Positions 28,387 to 37,550 are shown, counted from the stretch's first letter. The stretch: DNA of 64,000 bases from FEN-1350 sp964643355 (GCA_964643355.1 CAZXPW010000020.1:6876-70875), one strand, 5' to 3'. Numbers and translations are program-made. Notes: a model not told the origin generated them from the sequence alone.

Positions 28387-31300
28387 ATGATGGACGAACT
28401 CTCCAAGCTGTACGAACCGACCGCCGTGCAAACCGCCGCTCAGGCAATCTGGGATCAGGGCAATTATTTTCACGCCGATCCTTCCGCGGCCAGTTCCAAA
28501 GGCGCTTATACGATTGTCATCCCGCCCCCGAATGTCACGGCGGCTTTGCACCTTGGCCATGCCCTGAACAACACCCTGCAGGACATCCTTATTCGCTATC
28601 ACCGCATGTGCGGCTTTAACACCCTCTGGATGCCCGGAACCGACCACGCCGGCATCGCCACGCAGACCGTCGTCGAAAAGCGGCTGCTCAAAGAGCAGGG
28701 CAAGCGCCGTACCGATTTTACCCGCGAGCAGTTCGTCGGCCATGTTCAGGCATGGAAAGATGAATACGAAGCGCGGATCATTGGCCAGCTCAAGGCCATG
28801 GGCTGCTCCTGCGACTGGGCCCGCACGCGATTCACTATGGACGAGACATGCGCCAAGGCCGTCCGTGCCAACTTTTTCAATCTCTTCCGCGACGGCCTGA
28901 TCTTCCGCGGCAAGCGGTTGGTCAACTGGGATCCGGCCACGCAGACGGTCCTCGCCGATGACGAAGTCGAACACGAGCTGATCAAGGGGCATTTTTGGTA
29001 CCTGCGCTATCCGCTGGCCGAACCGGTCAAGGCAGGGGGGCGAACGATCGAGCATGTAACGGTGGCGACGACGCGGCCGGAGACGATGCTCGGCGATACG
29101 GCCGTAGCGATCAATCCGTCCGATCCGCGGGCGGCGGCGCTGGTGGGGCGGATGGTCCGGCTCCCGATTGTCGGCCGTCTGATCCCGATCATTGCCGACG
29201 AACATGTCGTGCTGCCCAATCCGGAGAGCGAAGACGAAAAAGCAAAATTCTCGACCGGTTTTCTCAAGGTTACGCCCGCCCACGATCCCTGCGACTGGGA
29301 GATCGGCCGCCGCCACAATCTGGCCGTGATCAATGTCATGGCCCCCGACGGCTCCATCAGCAACAAGCACGGCTGGGACGATGCGGCCACGCCCGAGGCA
29401 CAGGGTCTGTTGGGCATGGACCGCTTTGAAGCCCGCGAGGCCATTGTCGAGTGGTTCCGCAAGGAAAAGCTGCTCGAAGAAATCCGCGACTACTCCCACG
29501 AGGTCGGCCATAGCTACCGCAGCCATGTGCCGATCGAGCCGTACCTGTCCGACCAGTGGTACATCGCCGTCAAAAAGCCGATCGAACATCTGGCGGGCCA
29601 GTTCGGTTCCGGCATGATCCCCGGCACCGATGTCCCCGTCAATTCGCTGGCGGGCCTGGCCCTTAAGCCGTTGCTGGACGGGCGACTGCGAATCATTCCC
29701 GAACGCTATGCCAAGACCTATCAGACCTGGCTGGAGAATCTCCGCGACTGGCCCATCAGCCGCCAACTCTGGTGGGGACATCAGATTCCGGTCTGGAGTA
29801 AAAAGGTTGATATTGATGAGCCATTAAAGGATACGAAACTATTGCTTAGTTTTATGGCTCGTTATGATAATAATCCAAATATTTCTTTTGAAGCTTATGG
29901 GATAGAGACTCAAAAGCCCTTGGGAATTAGGGCTATTGATGATGAAGAGAAATTTGAAGAACCTTATTATCTTTATGCCTGCCTTTTGCATGATGATCAC
30001 ACCATAATCAAAGAATTAGAGGCGAAAGGTTTTGTTCGTGATTCGGATGTTCTCGACACATGGTTCAGCTCGGCCTTGTGGCCCTTTAGCACGCTGGGCT
30101 GGCCGGAACAGACGCCCGAAATGAAGGCCTATTACCCCGGAAATCTTCTCTGCACGGCCCGCGAAATCATTACGCTCTGGGTCTCGCGCATGGTCATGAT
30201 GGGTCAGTACTGCGCCGGCGACATCCCCTTCTCCGATGTCTATATCCACGCGATGATCCAGGATGGTCTGGGCCGCAAGATGAGCAAAAGCTTGGGAAAC
30301 GGCATCGATCCGCTCGATATCATCGACAGCCACGGCGCCGACGCCATGCGTTTCACCCTGGCCAGCATGACGACCGACACGCAGGATGTTCGGATGCCGG
30401 TCGAGGAGATGACGCTGCCGGACGGCCGAAAGGCCAACACCTCGCCGAAGTTCGATATCGGTCGCAACTTCTGCAACAAGCTCTGGAACGCCTCCCGTTT
30501 TGCGATGATGAACCTGGAAGGGACCCATCCGGCGGCGTTTGACGCGGCCAAGATGGACATCACCGATCGCTGGATCCTCTCGCGCCTGGCCGCCACGGTC
30601 GTTGAGACGACCCGGCAGATGGACGAATACAAATTCAACGAACCCGTCATGCAGATCTACCGGTTCTTCTGGAACGACCTGTGCGACTGGTACCTTGAAT
30701 GGATCAAGCCCCGCATGCGCGACGCCGCCGCAAAATCCGTCGCGCAAAATGTTCTGGCCTTCGTCCTCGATCAGACGCTGCGGTTGTTGCATCCGTTTAC
30801 GCCGTTCATCACGGAAGGTATCTTCCAGCAACTCCGCCAGATCGCCCCCGACCGTCGTCTACCGGGAATCATCGAACCCCAATCCGCCGATGCTCTGATC
30901 GTCGCTCCCTGGCCTCATGGACTCGATCCGCTGATTCAACCCGATATCGATGTCCAGGTTGAGCTGATACAGAATGTCATCCGGCCGATCCGCGAGATTC
31001 GCAATCAGTACAATGTCCCGCCAAAAAATCGCCTTATCGCCACCGCCGCTGCGCCCGCCGACCGATGCGAGCTTCTCAATCGTCTGTCCGGCATGATCGC
31101 CCATCTGGCCGGTTTGGATCGTTTCGAATCCGCTCCCGCGATGGAAAAACCCGGCCACGCCGCCACCGCTATGGTTGGCGACATCCGCGTCTTTGTCCAT
31201 CACATCATCGATCCGGCCGCCGAGCGGCAGCGGCTGACCAAACAGAAAGAACAGATCGAGTCCATGCTCAAGGGCGTCCAAACCAAACTCGGCAATCCGA

Positions 31301-31416
31301 ATTTCGTCGGCAAGGCCAAGCCGGAAGTGATTGAGCAGGCAAGGGCCCGATTAACGGAGTTGCAGGCCCAGCTTGCCGGCATCGAACAGCATTTGACCGA
31401 ACTGGAATCGTCATAG
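28387..31416 (+). CDS. valS: Valyl-tRNA synthetase
   Basis: A 1009-residue class I synthetase. PPPNVTAALHLGHAL holds the HIGH motif and RKMSKSLGNGIDP the KMSKS motif. The CP1 editing domain (about residues 190-340) follows WDPATQTVLADDEVE. The anticodon domain starts at about 715 and a C-terminal coiled coil (KQKEQIESMLKGVQTKL) closes the protein. It charges tRNA-Val. One part is odd: between IPVW and DVLDTWFSSALWPFS about 85 residues are encoded by DNA of about 34 % GC (29803-30050), while the DNA on either side is near 60-65 %. The frame is intact across it, so the product should be functional. AGGA lies five bases before the ATG. Confidence 0.97.
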   Translation: MMDELSKLYEPTAVQTAAQAIWDQGNYFHADPSAASSKGAYTIVIPPPNVTAALHLGHALNNTLQDILIRYHRMCGFNTLWMPGTDHAGIATQTVVEKRLLKEQGKRRTDFTREQFVGHVQAWKDEYEARIIGQLKAMGCSCDWARTRFTMDETCAKAVRANFFNLFRDGLIFRGKRLVNWDPATQTVLADDEVEHELIKGHFWYLRYPLAEPVKAGGRTIEHVTVATTRPETMLGDTAVAINPSDPRAAALVGRMVRLPIVGRLIPIIADEHVVLPNPESEDEKAKFSTGFLKVTPAHDPCDWEIGRRHNLAVINVMAPDGSISNKHGWDDAATPEAQGLLGMDRFEAREAIVEWFRKEKLLEEIRDYSHEVGHSYRSHVPIEPYLSDQWYIAVKKPIEHLAGQFGSGMIPGTDVPVNSLAGLALKPLLDGRLRIIPERYAKTYQTWLENLRDWPISRQLWWGHQIPVWSKKVDIDEPLKDTKLLLSFMARYDNNPNISFEAYGIETQKPLGIRAIDDEEKFEEPYYLYACLLHDDHTIIKELEAKGFVRDSDVLDTWFSSALWPFSTLGWPEQTPEMKAYYPGNLLCTAREIITLWVSRMVMMGQYCAGDIPFSDVYIHAMIQDGLGRKMSKSLGNGIDPLDIIDSHGADAMRFTLASMTTDTQDVRMPVEEMTLPDGRKANTSPKFDIGRNFCNKLWNASRFAMMNLEGTHPAAFDAAKMDITDRWILSRLAATVVETTRQMDEYKFNEPVMQIYRFFWNDLCDWYLEWIKPRMRDAAAKSVAQNVLAFVLDQTLRLLHPFTPFITEGIFQQLRQIAPDRRLPGIIEPQSADALIVAPWPHGLDPLIQPDIDVQVELIQNVIRPIREIRNQYNVPPKNRLIATAAAPADRCELLNRLSGMIAHLAGLDRFESAPAMEKPGHAATAMVGDIRVFVHHIIDPAAERQRLTKQKEQIESMLKGVQTKLGNPNFVGKAKPEVIEQARARLTELQAQLAGIEQHLTELESS

Positions 31417-31425
31417 GGGGATGTC

Positions 31426-31830
31426 ATGGAAATCGAAGTCGAACTGTCGAAAATCATCATCAACGAAAGCGTCGATCAGCAGGTCATCGTCCTGGCCGAG
31501 CGCAATGGCGACCGCAGCTTCCCCATCGTCATCGGCATGCCGGAGATCCTTGCCATCGACCGTCGCCACAAAGGGCTTCTCCTGCCCCGACCGCTCACCC
31601 ATGACTTGCTGGCCTCCGTCATCCACCAGCTCGGAGGCCGTCTCGCTCGCGTGGTCATCCACGACCTGGCTCAGCACACCTTCTTCGCCAAGCTCATGGT
31701 GCAGGTCGGTTCTCGCACCGTCGAAATCGACTCGCGTCCCTCTGATGCCATCGCCCTGGCCGTCGGCCTCAAAACCCCCATTTATGTGGACGAACAGGTC
31801 TTCGACAAAATCCAAAACGAAAGTTTATAG
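31426..31830 (+). CDS. DUF151 bifunctional nuclease family protein
   Basis: A 134-residue protein starting nine bases after the valS stop with GGGGG before the ATG. The DUF151 core is visible: FPIVIGMPEILAIDRR, RPLTHDLL, VVIHDL, FFAKL and the strongly conserved IDSRPSDAIALAVGL. Members are small secreted or cytoplasmic proteins; the plant and Mycobacterium relatives have been reported to cut DNA and RNA. This copy lacks a signal peptide. It is probably co-transcribed with valS. Its stop codon lies inside the first base pairs of the hairpin repeat at 31828, which may serve as terminator. Confidence 0.9.
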   Translation: MEIEVELSKIIINESVDQQVIVLAERNGDRSFPIVIGMPEILAIDRRHKGLLLPRPLTHDLLASVIHQLGGRLARVVIHDLAQHTFFAKLMVQVGSRTVEIDSRPSDAIALAVGLKTPIYVDEQVFDKIQNESL

Positions 31831-31879
31831 GGGCGGATGGCGTCCGCCTTTTGCGTCCTTCCCGCGAAAGCGGGAATCC
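31828..31879. repeat. Second copy of intergenic hairpin repeats; possible terminator of DUF151 gene
   Basis: TAGGGGCGGATGGCGTCCGC plus C (31828-31848) and CCCGCGAAAGCGGGAATCC (31861-31879) match the two units at 28107-28130 and 28143-28161 in the same order and nearly the same spacing. The first forms a GGCGGA / TCCGCC hairpin followed by TTTT, directly at the DUF151 stop. No gene lies in 31831-32018. Confidence 0.65.
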
Positions 31880-32018
31880 AGAATCAACGGCAAGAAGTTC
31901 GTATGGTTTCGTTAGAGCTTCTTGTTTTGTCCGATTGGCCTCGAAAGCCGGGAAAGGATTCGAATAGCCGGATAAGGATCCGCCCCCAATCTTCAATAGT
32001 CAATATTCAGTAGGCAAT

Positions 32019-32558
32019 TTATTGTGTTTTCTTCTTCATTGGCAGAAACTGGGTCAGGATCAAAATCCCGACTCCCACGCACAACATACTGTCGGCGATA
32101 TTGAAGGCCGGCCAGTGGTATTTTCCCCAATACGCATCAATAAAATCCCGAACACCGCCCGGATTAAACAGCCGGTCGTACAGGTTCCCGACGATCCCCG
32201 CCAGAAAAAGCGCCAGCGCCACCTGCAGCGGCCGTGACCGGACCTTCCCGAACAGGAAAAAGCACACCACCGCCACCATCGCCGCCATCGATATTACCGA
32301 CAGCAGTCCCGTCTTGCCCTGCGCCATGCTGAATGCTGCGCCGGTGTTTTCCCGCAGTACAAACTGCAGGCAACTGTTAATCACCGGATGCACCTGACCG
32401 GGCAAGTCCTTCAGCCAGTTGTGGACCGCGGTTTTCGACCACAGGTCAGCCGCGATGCCGATCCCCGCGATACCCCAAAACAGCAGGTGCTCTTTCCAGT
32501 CCGGCAATCCGGAGTCAATGGCCGGGGTTTCAATTGTTGCCGAATCGGTCTTGGCCAT
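32019..32558 (-). CDS. lspA: Lipoprotein signal peptidase (signal peptidase II)
   Basis: A 179-residue membrane protein. Four membrane segments are visible after a polar extension of about 22 residues. The catalytic Asp pair is in GNLYDRLFNPGGVRDFID and FNIADSMLCVG, both canonical for LspA. VLRENTGAAFS is also conserved. It removes the signal peptide of diacylglyceryl-modified prolipoproteins in the inner membrane, which matches the many lipobox proteins here. It starts seven bases after the TPR lipoprotein gene (AGGAAGG close to the ATG), so both are one transcript. Confidence 0.95.
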   Translation of the reverse strand: MAKTDSATIETPAIDSGLPDWKEHLLFWGIAGIGIAADLWSKTAVHNWLKDLPGQVHPVINSCLQFVLRENTGAAFSMAQGKTGLLSVISMAAMVAVVCFFLFGKVRSRPLQVALALFLAGIVGNLYDRLFNPGGVRDFIDAYWGKYHWPAFNIADSMLCVGVGILILTQFLPMKKKTQ

Positions 32559-32565
32559 GGCCTTC

Positions 32566-33558
32566 CTAATTGGAATATTTGTCCAGGAGTTCCCGCAGCT
32601 TCGGCTGATCGGGCTTGATCTGCAGCGATCGATTCCACGCGGCCAAACCCTCCTGTTTGAGGGTGCCGTTTTTCTCCGTGGCGCTTTTGAGAATCAGCGT
32701 GACCCCCAATCCCTTGTGGGCCATCCAGTCGTTCCCGTCGGTGTCGATCGCCCTGCGGTAACTGGTGATCGCCTTGTCGATATCCTTGAGTTTCAAATAC
32801 GCAAACCCCAGATACTGATGCGCCGTGCCGTTTTGCGGCTCAATCTCCACCGCGGCTTCCAGCAGTTCTCGGGCCGCCGCATACTCCTGCGTTCGCAGAT
32901 AGGCCGTCGCCAGCGGAACCAGAATTCGCGGCTGATTGCCTTCCAGCTCCAGCGCCCGCCGATACGCCGCGATGGCCTCCGCATGATCCTGCCGCGCTTC
33001 CAGAACATTTCCCAGCAAAAGTTCCGGTTCGGCCTGATCGGGATCAATCTCCTTGGCCTTCTGCCCGTATTCGTAGGCCTTGTCCATATCCTCAAGCTGA
33101 TAATAACACTGGGCCGCCCCCAGATGCGCTTGAAAATGTCTCGGTTCCAGCTCGCATGCCCGCGTGTAGGCCTGAACCGCTTCGACGAACTGTTTGAGAA
33201 TCTGCCGTACTTTGCCCAGGCTGAAAAAATCCTTCACCGACCAGGGGTCCAGTTGCGTCGCTCGCTCGAACGATTCGGCGCTCTTGTCGTACTGTTCCAT
33301 CTTCAGGTACAAATCCCCCTTCATCGAAAATGCCGGAGCAAACCTCGGATTGACTGCGATCGCCGCGTCGAGTTTCTCCAGGGCCTTGACCCGTTCATCC
33401 AGGTCGTTGAGCATCATCGCGTCCACATACAGACTGACCGCCTCCGAAGAGGGTCGTTGAATCAAGCCGCGTTCCATCGTTGCGCATCCCGGGCCCAGAA
33501 CCAGCAGGGCCGCAGCGATCATCGCGATTGTCGGCCCGGATTTTCTACCCGCAACCAT
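32566..33558 (-). CDS. TPR-repeat lipoprotein
   Basis: A 330-residue protein from ATG 33558, with AAAGGA eight bases before it. A lipobox LVLGPGC sits near residue 25 after a hydrophobic run, so the mature protein is lipid-anchored. About eight tetratricopeptide repeats follow (residues 40-320), for example AFSMKGDLYLKMEQYDKSAE, AQCYYQLEDMDKAYEYGQK and QYLGFAYLKLKDIDKAI. TPR proteins hold other proteins together; many lipid-anchored ones serve the outer membrane or secretion. No partner is indicated beyond lspA, which lies 7 bases downstream and would process this lipoprotein. Confidence 0.88.
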   Translation of the reverse strand: MVAGRKSGPTIAMIAAALLVLGPGCATMERGLIQRPSSEAVSLYVDAMMLNDLDERVKALEKLDAAIAVNPRFAPAFSMKGDLYLKMEQYDKSAESFERATQLDPWSVKDFFSLGKVRQILKQFVEAVQAYTRACELEPRHFQAHLGAAQCYYQLEDMDKAYEYGQKAKEIDPDQAEPELLLGNVLEARQDHAEAIAAYRRALELEGNQPRILVPLATAYLRTQEYAAARELLEAAVEIEPQNGTAHQYLGFAYLKLKDIDKAITSYRRAIDTDGNDWMAHKGLGVTLILKSATEKNGTLKQEGLAAWNRSLQIKPDQPKLRELLDKYSN

Positions 33559-33739
33559 CCATCCAATCCTTTCCGTTTCGTTTTTCGGGCATTCCTGAAT
33601 TGACCAACCGCGATTATAGCCGCCCGTCTTTGAAGTGTCAACGCGCCCGATTTTTTCGGGGCAGGGCTGGATTTTTTGTCCCAATCTGGTAAAATGCGCA
33701 ATCTGTTTGAAGAAGTTGACAGGAATTGGAGATGATTCT

Positions 33740-34615
33740 ATGGGATATGCGGTAATAGCGATAGTGGGCTTGGGTATCGGATTATTGGCCGGCTGGTGGC
33801 TCGCTTCCATGCGATCCGAACGCCAGCTTGCGGCTGAGCGCAGAAAATGCGCCCTGGCCGAGGAAAAGAACTTCCGCATCCCCATCCTCGAACAGGCCCT
33901 GGCCCAGAAAACCGCCGAACACAATCAGCTCAACGAGTTCGCCATGACCCTCCGCAGCCGCCTGACCGAAGCCACAGCCAAGCTGCAGGATGTCCAGCCG
34001 CGCCTTACCGAAATGGCCGCCAAGGTCGGCGAAAAAGACTGGCAACTCCTCCAGCAGTCGATCCAGCTTGAACAGTCCAACCGCCGCTGCATCGAACTCT
34101 ACCGCAAACTCGACGAGCACCAGCGGGCCGCCAAGAGCATCCTCGAACGGCTCGATCTGGCCCAGCGCAAGGCCTGCCGCGATCTCCAGTCGGCCTTCGC
34201 TCAGGAACTCGACAGACCCATCACCCTCGACGAGGCCATGCCCGCCGAACTGGCCGCCCAGGCCGAACCCGCTCCCCAGACCCAGCCCATCCCCGCCTTG
34301 TCGCCGGAAGGCCTGTCCGACCACGAACAAGACCTCATCGACGAAGAACTGGCCGCCCTCGACAAAGCCGCCGAAGAATCCGCCGACACCAAACCCCAAG
34401 CTCCGGAAAAAACCAAAGAAGGTCTCCCCGTTCCGCTGCCTCCCCCAGCCGTGGAAATCCCCGATATTCCACGCAGTGCCTTCGCCGCCATCTCCATCCG
34501 CGAAATCCCCGCCGAGGCGATACCCGCACAGGCCCCGGCTCCCGAATCGACAAATTCCGCAGACACCCTCCCTCCTGTTGGCCCAACGACAACCGCCGCC
34601 ACCCCCGCCGCCTGA
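33740..34615 (+). CDS. Membrane-anchored coiled-coil protein with Pro/Ala-rich tail
   Basis: A 291-residue protein from ATG 33740 with GGAG eight bases upstream. Residues 1-22 (GYAVIAIVGLGIGLLAGWWL) form one membrane helix. Residues 24-160 are a long predicted coiled coil rich in Ala, Glu, Gln and Arg. Residues 165-291 are acidic and then Pro/Ala-rich with no fold apparent. The arrangement resembles RmuC-like or cell-envelope spacer proteins, but no family motif is recognised. It is divergent from the TPR lipoprotein gene with a 181-base gap. Codon use is as in neighbours. Function unknown. Confidence 0.75.
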   Translation: MGYAVIAIVGLGIGLLAGWWLASMRSERQLAAERRKCALAEEKNFRIPILEQALAQKTAEHNQLNEFAMTLRSRLTEATAKLQDVQPRLTEMAAKVGEKDWQLLQQSIQLEQSNRRCIELYRKLDEHQRAAKSILERLDLAQRKACRDLQSAFAQELDRPITLDEAMPAELAAQAEPAPQTQPIPALSPEGLSDHEQDLIDEELAALDKAAEESADTKPQAPEKTKEGLPVPLPPPAVEIPDIPRSAFAAISIREIPAEAIPAQAPAPESTNSADTLPPVGPTTTAATPAA

Positions 34616-34810
34616 ACGGCTCCAGCGGTGCCCGTGATGTTGTCCCTGCGAATGCCGATACCCGGAAGGACAACCCTCCCCGGTGTGGAATTCATGGGTT
34701 TGAATATCCGAACTCGTTCTATGAATTTGTTTCGGATTTCGAAAGTCGGATTTTGACTTTGCCCTTTGCGGCTCAGCGCCTTGGCGTGAGGAACGAAAAT
34801 CCCAAATCGT
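34616..34810. other. Short gap with a copy of a widespread intergenic motif
   Basis: No gene. CTTTGCGGCTCAGCGCCTTG (34756-34775) followed by GCGTGAGG is a degenerate copy of the 50-bp repeat found at 47484 and 48406. Confidence 0.4.
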
Positions 34811-35689
34811 TCACGGCTCGCACGCCATATACCCCTTCACCATCCACTGCAAATCCGGATTATTCGGCTGAACCATATCAAAGTAAGTCCATCGTATAAG
34901 CCCGATCGTTCTCGCATCCTTCCACACTCGCCCCTCGACATGCCCGTCGGCGAACCCAAGCATCCCTCGATCCGGATGAAACACCGCCGGCCAGTCCCAC
35001 CACGAATCCGGATTGCTGTTTTGCATCAGGATAAAACTGCCGGCGCTATAAATCTGCGCATGGCTTAAAACGTCCTCCTCGACGAAGACAAACTTCTCTT
35101 GCGGCCTCCGGATCTGCGTCATTCTCTCTGCCACCACCAACTGTTTCGTGACTCCCGAGGGAAATACCACGGTCCGATACCCCGTGATCGCCCCATACAA
35201 TCCGCTTCGCTGAGTGAAATCCTCCCCATTCATCAGCCCACCGATCGAATAGCTCCGATACTCCTGGTACAAGTAACCGCTTCTGGGGTTCAGCCAACCT
35301 CGATCCGCCGGACAATGATACAATTGTGTATCCTGAATATAAGGATAAAGCTTTCCCGCCCGAATCCCATTCAAACCCATCGCCAGAGTCATCTCGCTTG
35401 TTGTGGGGACCGGCGCATTCTCCGGGTTATCCGTCGCCTGGAACAGAGGCCGTTCCACCCAGCGATAGGGTGTCCCGGTAAAATAATTCGATCCCCCCAC
35501 GATCTTGCCGTCGTTATCTTCCGGATACGCCAGCCACGCCCGTCCGAGGATCTGAAGGTTCGCCATGCAGACTTCCAGCTTCCCCCAACCGCGCGCCATC
35601 CCCGCCGCCGGAAACAGCACCGCCAGCGCAAAGGTGATGCAGCCCATCACCGCCACAATCTCCATCCATCGCCGATGAATTTGTTTCAT
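34811..35689 (-). CDS. Pseudopilin-like protein with H-X9-DG domain, paralogue 3
   Basis: A 292-residue protein with GAGAGGG before ATG 35689. The N-terminus carries a hydrophobic helix, RRWMEIVAVMGCITFALAVLF, then PAAGMARG and CMANLQILGRAWLAYPEDND, as in planctomycete type II secretion/pilin-like (DUF1559-type) proteins. Glu at pilin position 5 is kept, but the prepilin peptidase Gly at -1 is missing. Near the end is the H-X9-DG motif (His, nine residues, DG) in FHPDRGMLGFADGHVE. CPADRGW near the middle is also typical. The protein is probably anchored in the membrane by its N-terminus. It is the last of three tandem paralogues after the giant surface protein gene. Confidence 0.8.
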   Translation of the reverse strand: MKQIHRRWMEIVAVMGCITFALAVLFPAAGMARGWGKLEVCMANLQILGRAWLAYPEDNDGKIVGGSNYFTGTPYRWVERPLFQATDNPENAPVPTTSEMTLAMGLNGIRAGKLYPYIQDTQLYHCPADRGWLNPRSGYLYQEYRSYSIGGLMNGEDFTQRSGLYGAITGYRTVVFPSGVTKQLVVAERMTQIRRPQEKFVFVEEDVLSHAQIYSAGSFILMQNSNPDSWWDWPAVFHPDRGMLGFADGHVEGRVWKDARTIGLIRWTYFDMVQPNNPDLQWMVKGYMACEP

Positions 35690-35701
35690 CGTAATTCCCT
35701 C

Positions 35702-36523
35702 TCACTGTTTCGGCAAATACGCCCCGGCCATAAAACGAATGTCAGCGCCTTCACCGGGTCCCGGCAGAACGCCGAATCGTTGCTGTTCCGTCATCAATCG
35801 CGTGCTGGGGTCCATCCACAGATGCAGTTCGGCGTGTCCGTCCGCAAACCCCAGGGTGGTTCGGTATTGATGCCATGCCGTAAATGGATCAATCCATTGT
35901 GGAGGATTTGCGTTCATCATCCACGATCCCATGTTCCATCCGCGAATGTCGGTGGTCTCCAGAAAAACCAGCTTGGTCGATGGATTCCGAATTTCCGAAT
36001 AGCGGTGTGCGCATTCGGGACTATTGGGCTGCTCTCCATGCATCAAGGCGGAAATGGAATAACTTCGCCTGCCTCCGCGATCGGTTGTTTTCAAATAGGA
36101 CCGATCCCCCGGACAGTGATACGCCGCCGAAGATCCGATATACGGATACAATTTGCCGCTGCGAATCCCGTTGTCCTCGTCGGCCAGCGTACAGGGGATC
36201 GGATCACCCGTATAGAGTCCGCTGGCATTATGCGGAGGATTCACCCACCATGCGTTGTCTTTATAAGGACCTCCGAATGTGGAGGTCGTCAGCCAATATT
36301 GAAGATTGGCATAATTGGAATCTCTCGGCACCATCCCGTTGACCAGCTTTCCGTCGCTATCCTCCGCGAAGGCAATCCAAGCCCGCCCGAGTGTGTTCAA
36401 ATTCGCCAGACATACTTCCGCCTTACCCCATCCCCTCGCCAGCCCCGCCGCCGGAAACAGCACCGCCAGCCCGAACGCCACGCACGCAACCATCGCCATT
36501 GTTTCAATCCATCGTTTGTTCAT
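35702..36523 (-). CDS. Pseudopilin-like protein with H-X9-DG domain, paralogue 2
   Basis: A 273-residue protein with GAGG eight bases before ATG 36523, 12 bases upstream of paralogue 3. The hydrophobic start NKRWIETMAMVACVAFGLAV is followed by PAAGLARG and CLANLNTLGRAWIAFAEDSD. CPGDRSYLK and the H-X9-DG motif WHQYRTTLGFADGHAE are present. As in its neighbours, the Glu of the pilin start is kept but the -1 Gly is replaced (Asn). It is about 50 % similar by eye to paralogues 1 and 3, so the three arose by tandem duplication. Confidence 0.8.
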   Translation of the reverse strand: MNKRWIETMAMVACVAFGLAVLFPAAGLARGWGKAEVCLANLNTLGRAWIAFAEDSDGKLVNGMVPRDSNYANLQYWLTTSTFGGPYKDNAWWVNPPHNASGLYTGDPIPCTLADEDNGIRSGKLYPYIGSSAAYHCPGDRSYLKTTDRGGRRSYSISALMHGEQPNSPECAHRYSEIRNPSTKLVFLETTDIRGWNMGSWMMNANPPQWIDPFTAWHQYRTTLGFADGHAELHLWMDPSTRLMTEQQRFGVLPGPGEGADIRFMAGAYLPKQ

Positions 36524-36551
36524 TCGTCACATCCTCATCTTGGGGCCAACG

Positions 36552-37478
36552 CTACCACGGCAACGGATAAAACCCCGCTCCCGGCTGCGGCGTGCGGGGG
36601 ACATAATGCCGGACGAACCAACACAGATCGGCCCCTTCCCCCGGCCCAAATTGATACGGAGCGGGGGGAATGGAACTTCCGTTTTTCCGCTGATCGGCAA
36701 AGGTTTTCGCCACGGCCATGTCTTTCCACGCGTGCTGCTCAACATGCCCGTCGGCAAAACCAAAGGCGGTCCGTTGGTTATGAACGCAGGATAGCGGATC
36801 CCCGGGCCAGAAAATCGGAAAAGTCGCCCCGACAAGGAAGAGGTTCCAGGTATTATCGTTATACCCATCACCGCTCATCTCCTCGACAAACACAATCTTG
36901 GAGTCCGGAGAGAGGATTTCGTGGGTCTTGTACACGGTTGCGAAATACTCTCCTGTGGCCCATCCCTCTCCGTATGCCAGTCCGTTATACACACTGCCGA
37001 TCGAATACGATCGATATCCGCCCAGTCTGCTGGGCGATGTCATCGCCGGTTTCAGGTACCGCATATCCAAAGGGCAATGAAACGCCGATGCATTTTCCAG
37101 ATACGGCCACAAGCCCCCTCGTTTCAAGCCCCGGATTTCATCCTGCACTTCCTGATTTCGAAACGCTCCAGTTGGATCCTGCGGCATCGCCACAAAATTC
37201 TTCACCCGGATTCGGCTGCCGGCGGAAGGAGCCCATGCCGGATACCCATGTTGTTGCCAGCCGTCTGCTTCATAGGTTGCCGAGCCCACGATCATCGCGT
37301 TGTTATCTTCCGCATACGCCAGCCACGATCGCATCAGCAAGTGCAGATTCGCCATGCACAATTTGGCCTTGCTTGTCCCCCGCGCCATTCCCGCCGCCGG
37401 AAACAGAATCGCCAGCCCGAACAAAACGCATCCGGCAATCGCCACAATCTCCATCCATCGCCCGTTCAGGTATCGCAT
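36552..37478 (-). CDS. Pseudopilin-like protein with H-X9-DG domain, paralogue 1
   Basis: A 308-residue protein with GAGG seven bases before ATG 37478. The start is NGRWMEIVAIAGCVLFGLAI, then PAAGMARG and CMANLHLLMRSWLAYAEDNN. CPLDMRYLK and the H-X9-DG motif VHNQRTAFGFADGHVE follow. The N-terminal helix replaces the usual GFTLIELLVVIAII: Glu is retained but there is no peptidase Gly. It lies 72 bases after the giant surface protein gene on the same strand and is probably transcribed with it. A role in presenting or exporting the large protein is possible, by context only. Confidence 0.8.
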   Translation of the reverse strand: MRYLNGRWMEIVAIAGCVLFGLAILFPAAGMARGTSKAKLCMANLHLLMRSWLAYAEDNNAMIVGSATYEADGWQQHGYPAWAPSAGSRIRVKNFVAMPQDPTGAFRNQEVQDEIRGLKRGGLWPYLENASAFHCPLDMRYLKPAMTSPSRLGGYRSYSIGSVYNGLAYGEGWATGEYFATVYKTHEILSPDSKIVFVEEMSGDGYNDNTWNLFLVGATFPIFWPGDPLSCVHNQRTAFGFADGHVEQHAWKDMAVAKTFADQRKNGSSIPPAPYQFGPGEGADLCWFVRHYVPRTPQPGAGFYPLPW

Positions 37479-37550
37479 CGGAATACCTCTGTGTTAACCG
37501 TTTCCATTTTTCATTTTGTATTTGTGTCTTTTATATTTTATATCTTTTAT

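Noticed and set aside
28384..29781. A 465-codon frame antisense to valS
   Set aside because: It is a shadow of the valS codon bias and stops at the AT-rich patch, as expected for composition-driven openness.
34811..37478. A type IV pilus or type II secretion operon
   Set aside because: Only pseudopilin-like proteins are present; no secretion ATPase, platform protein or peptidase lies in the window, and the cleavage Gly is missing.
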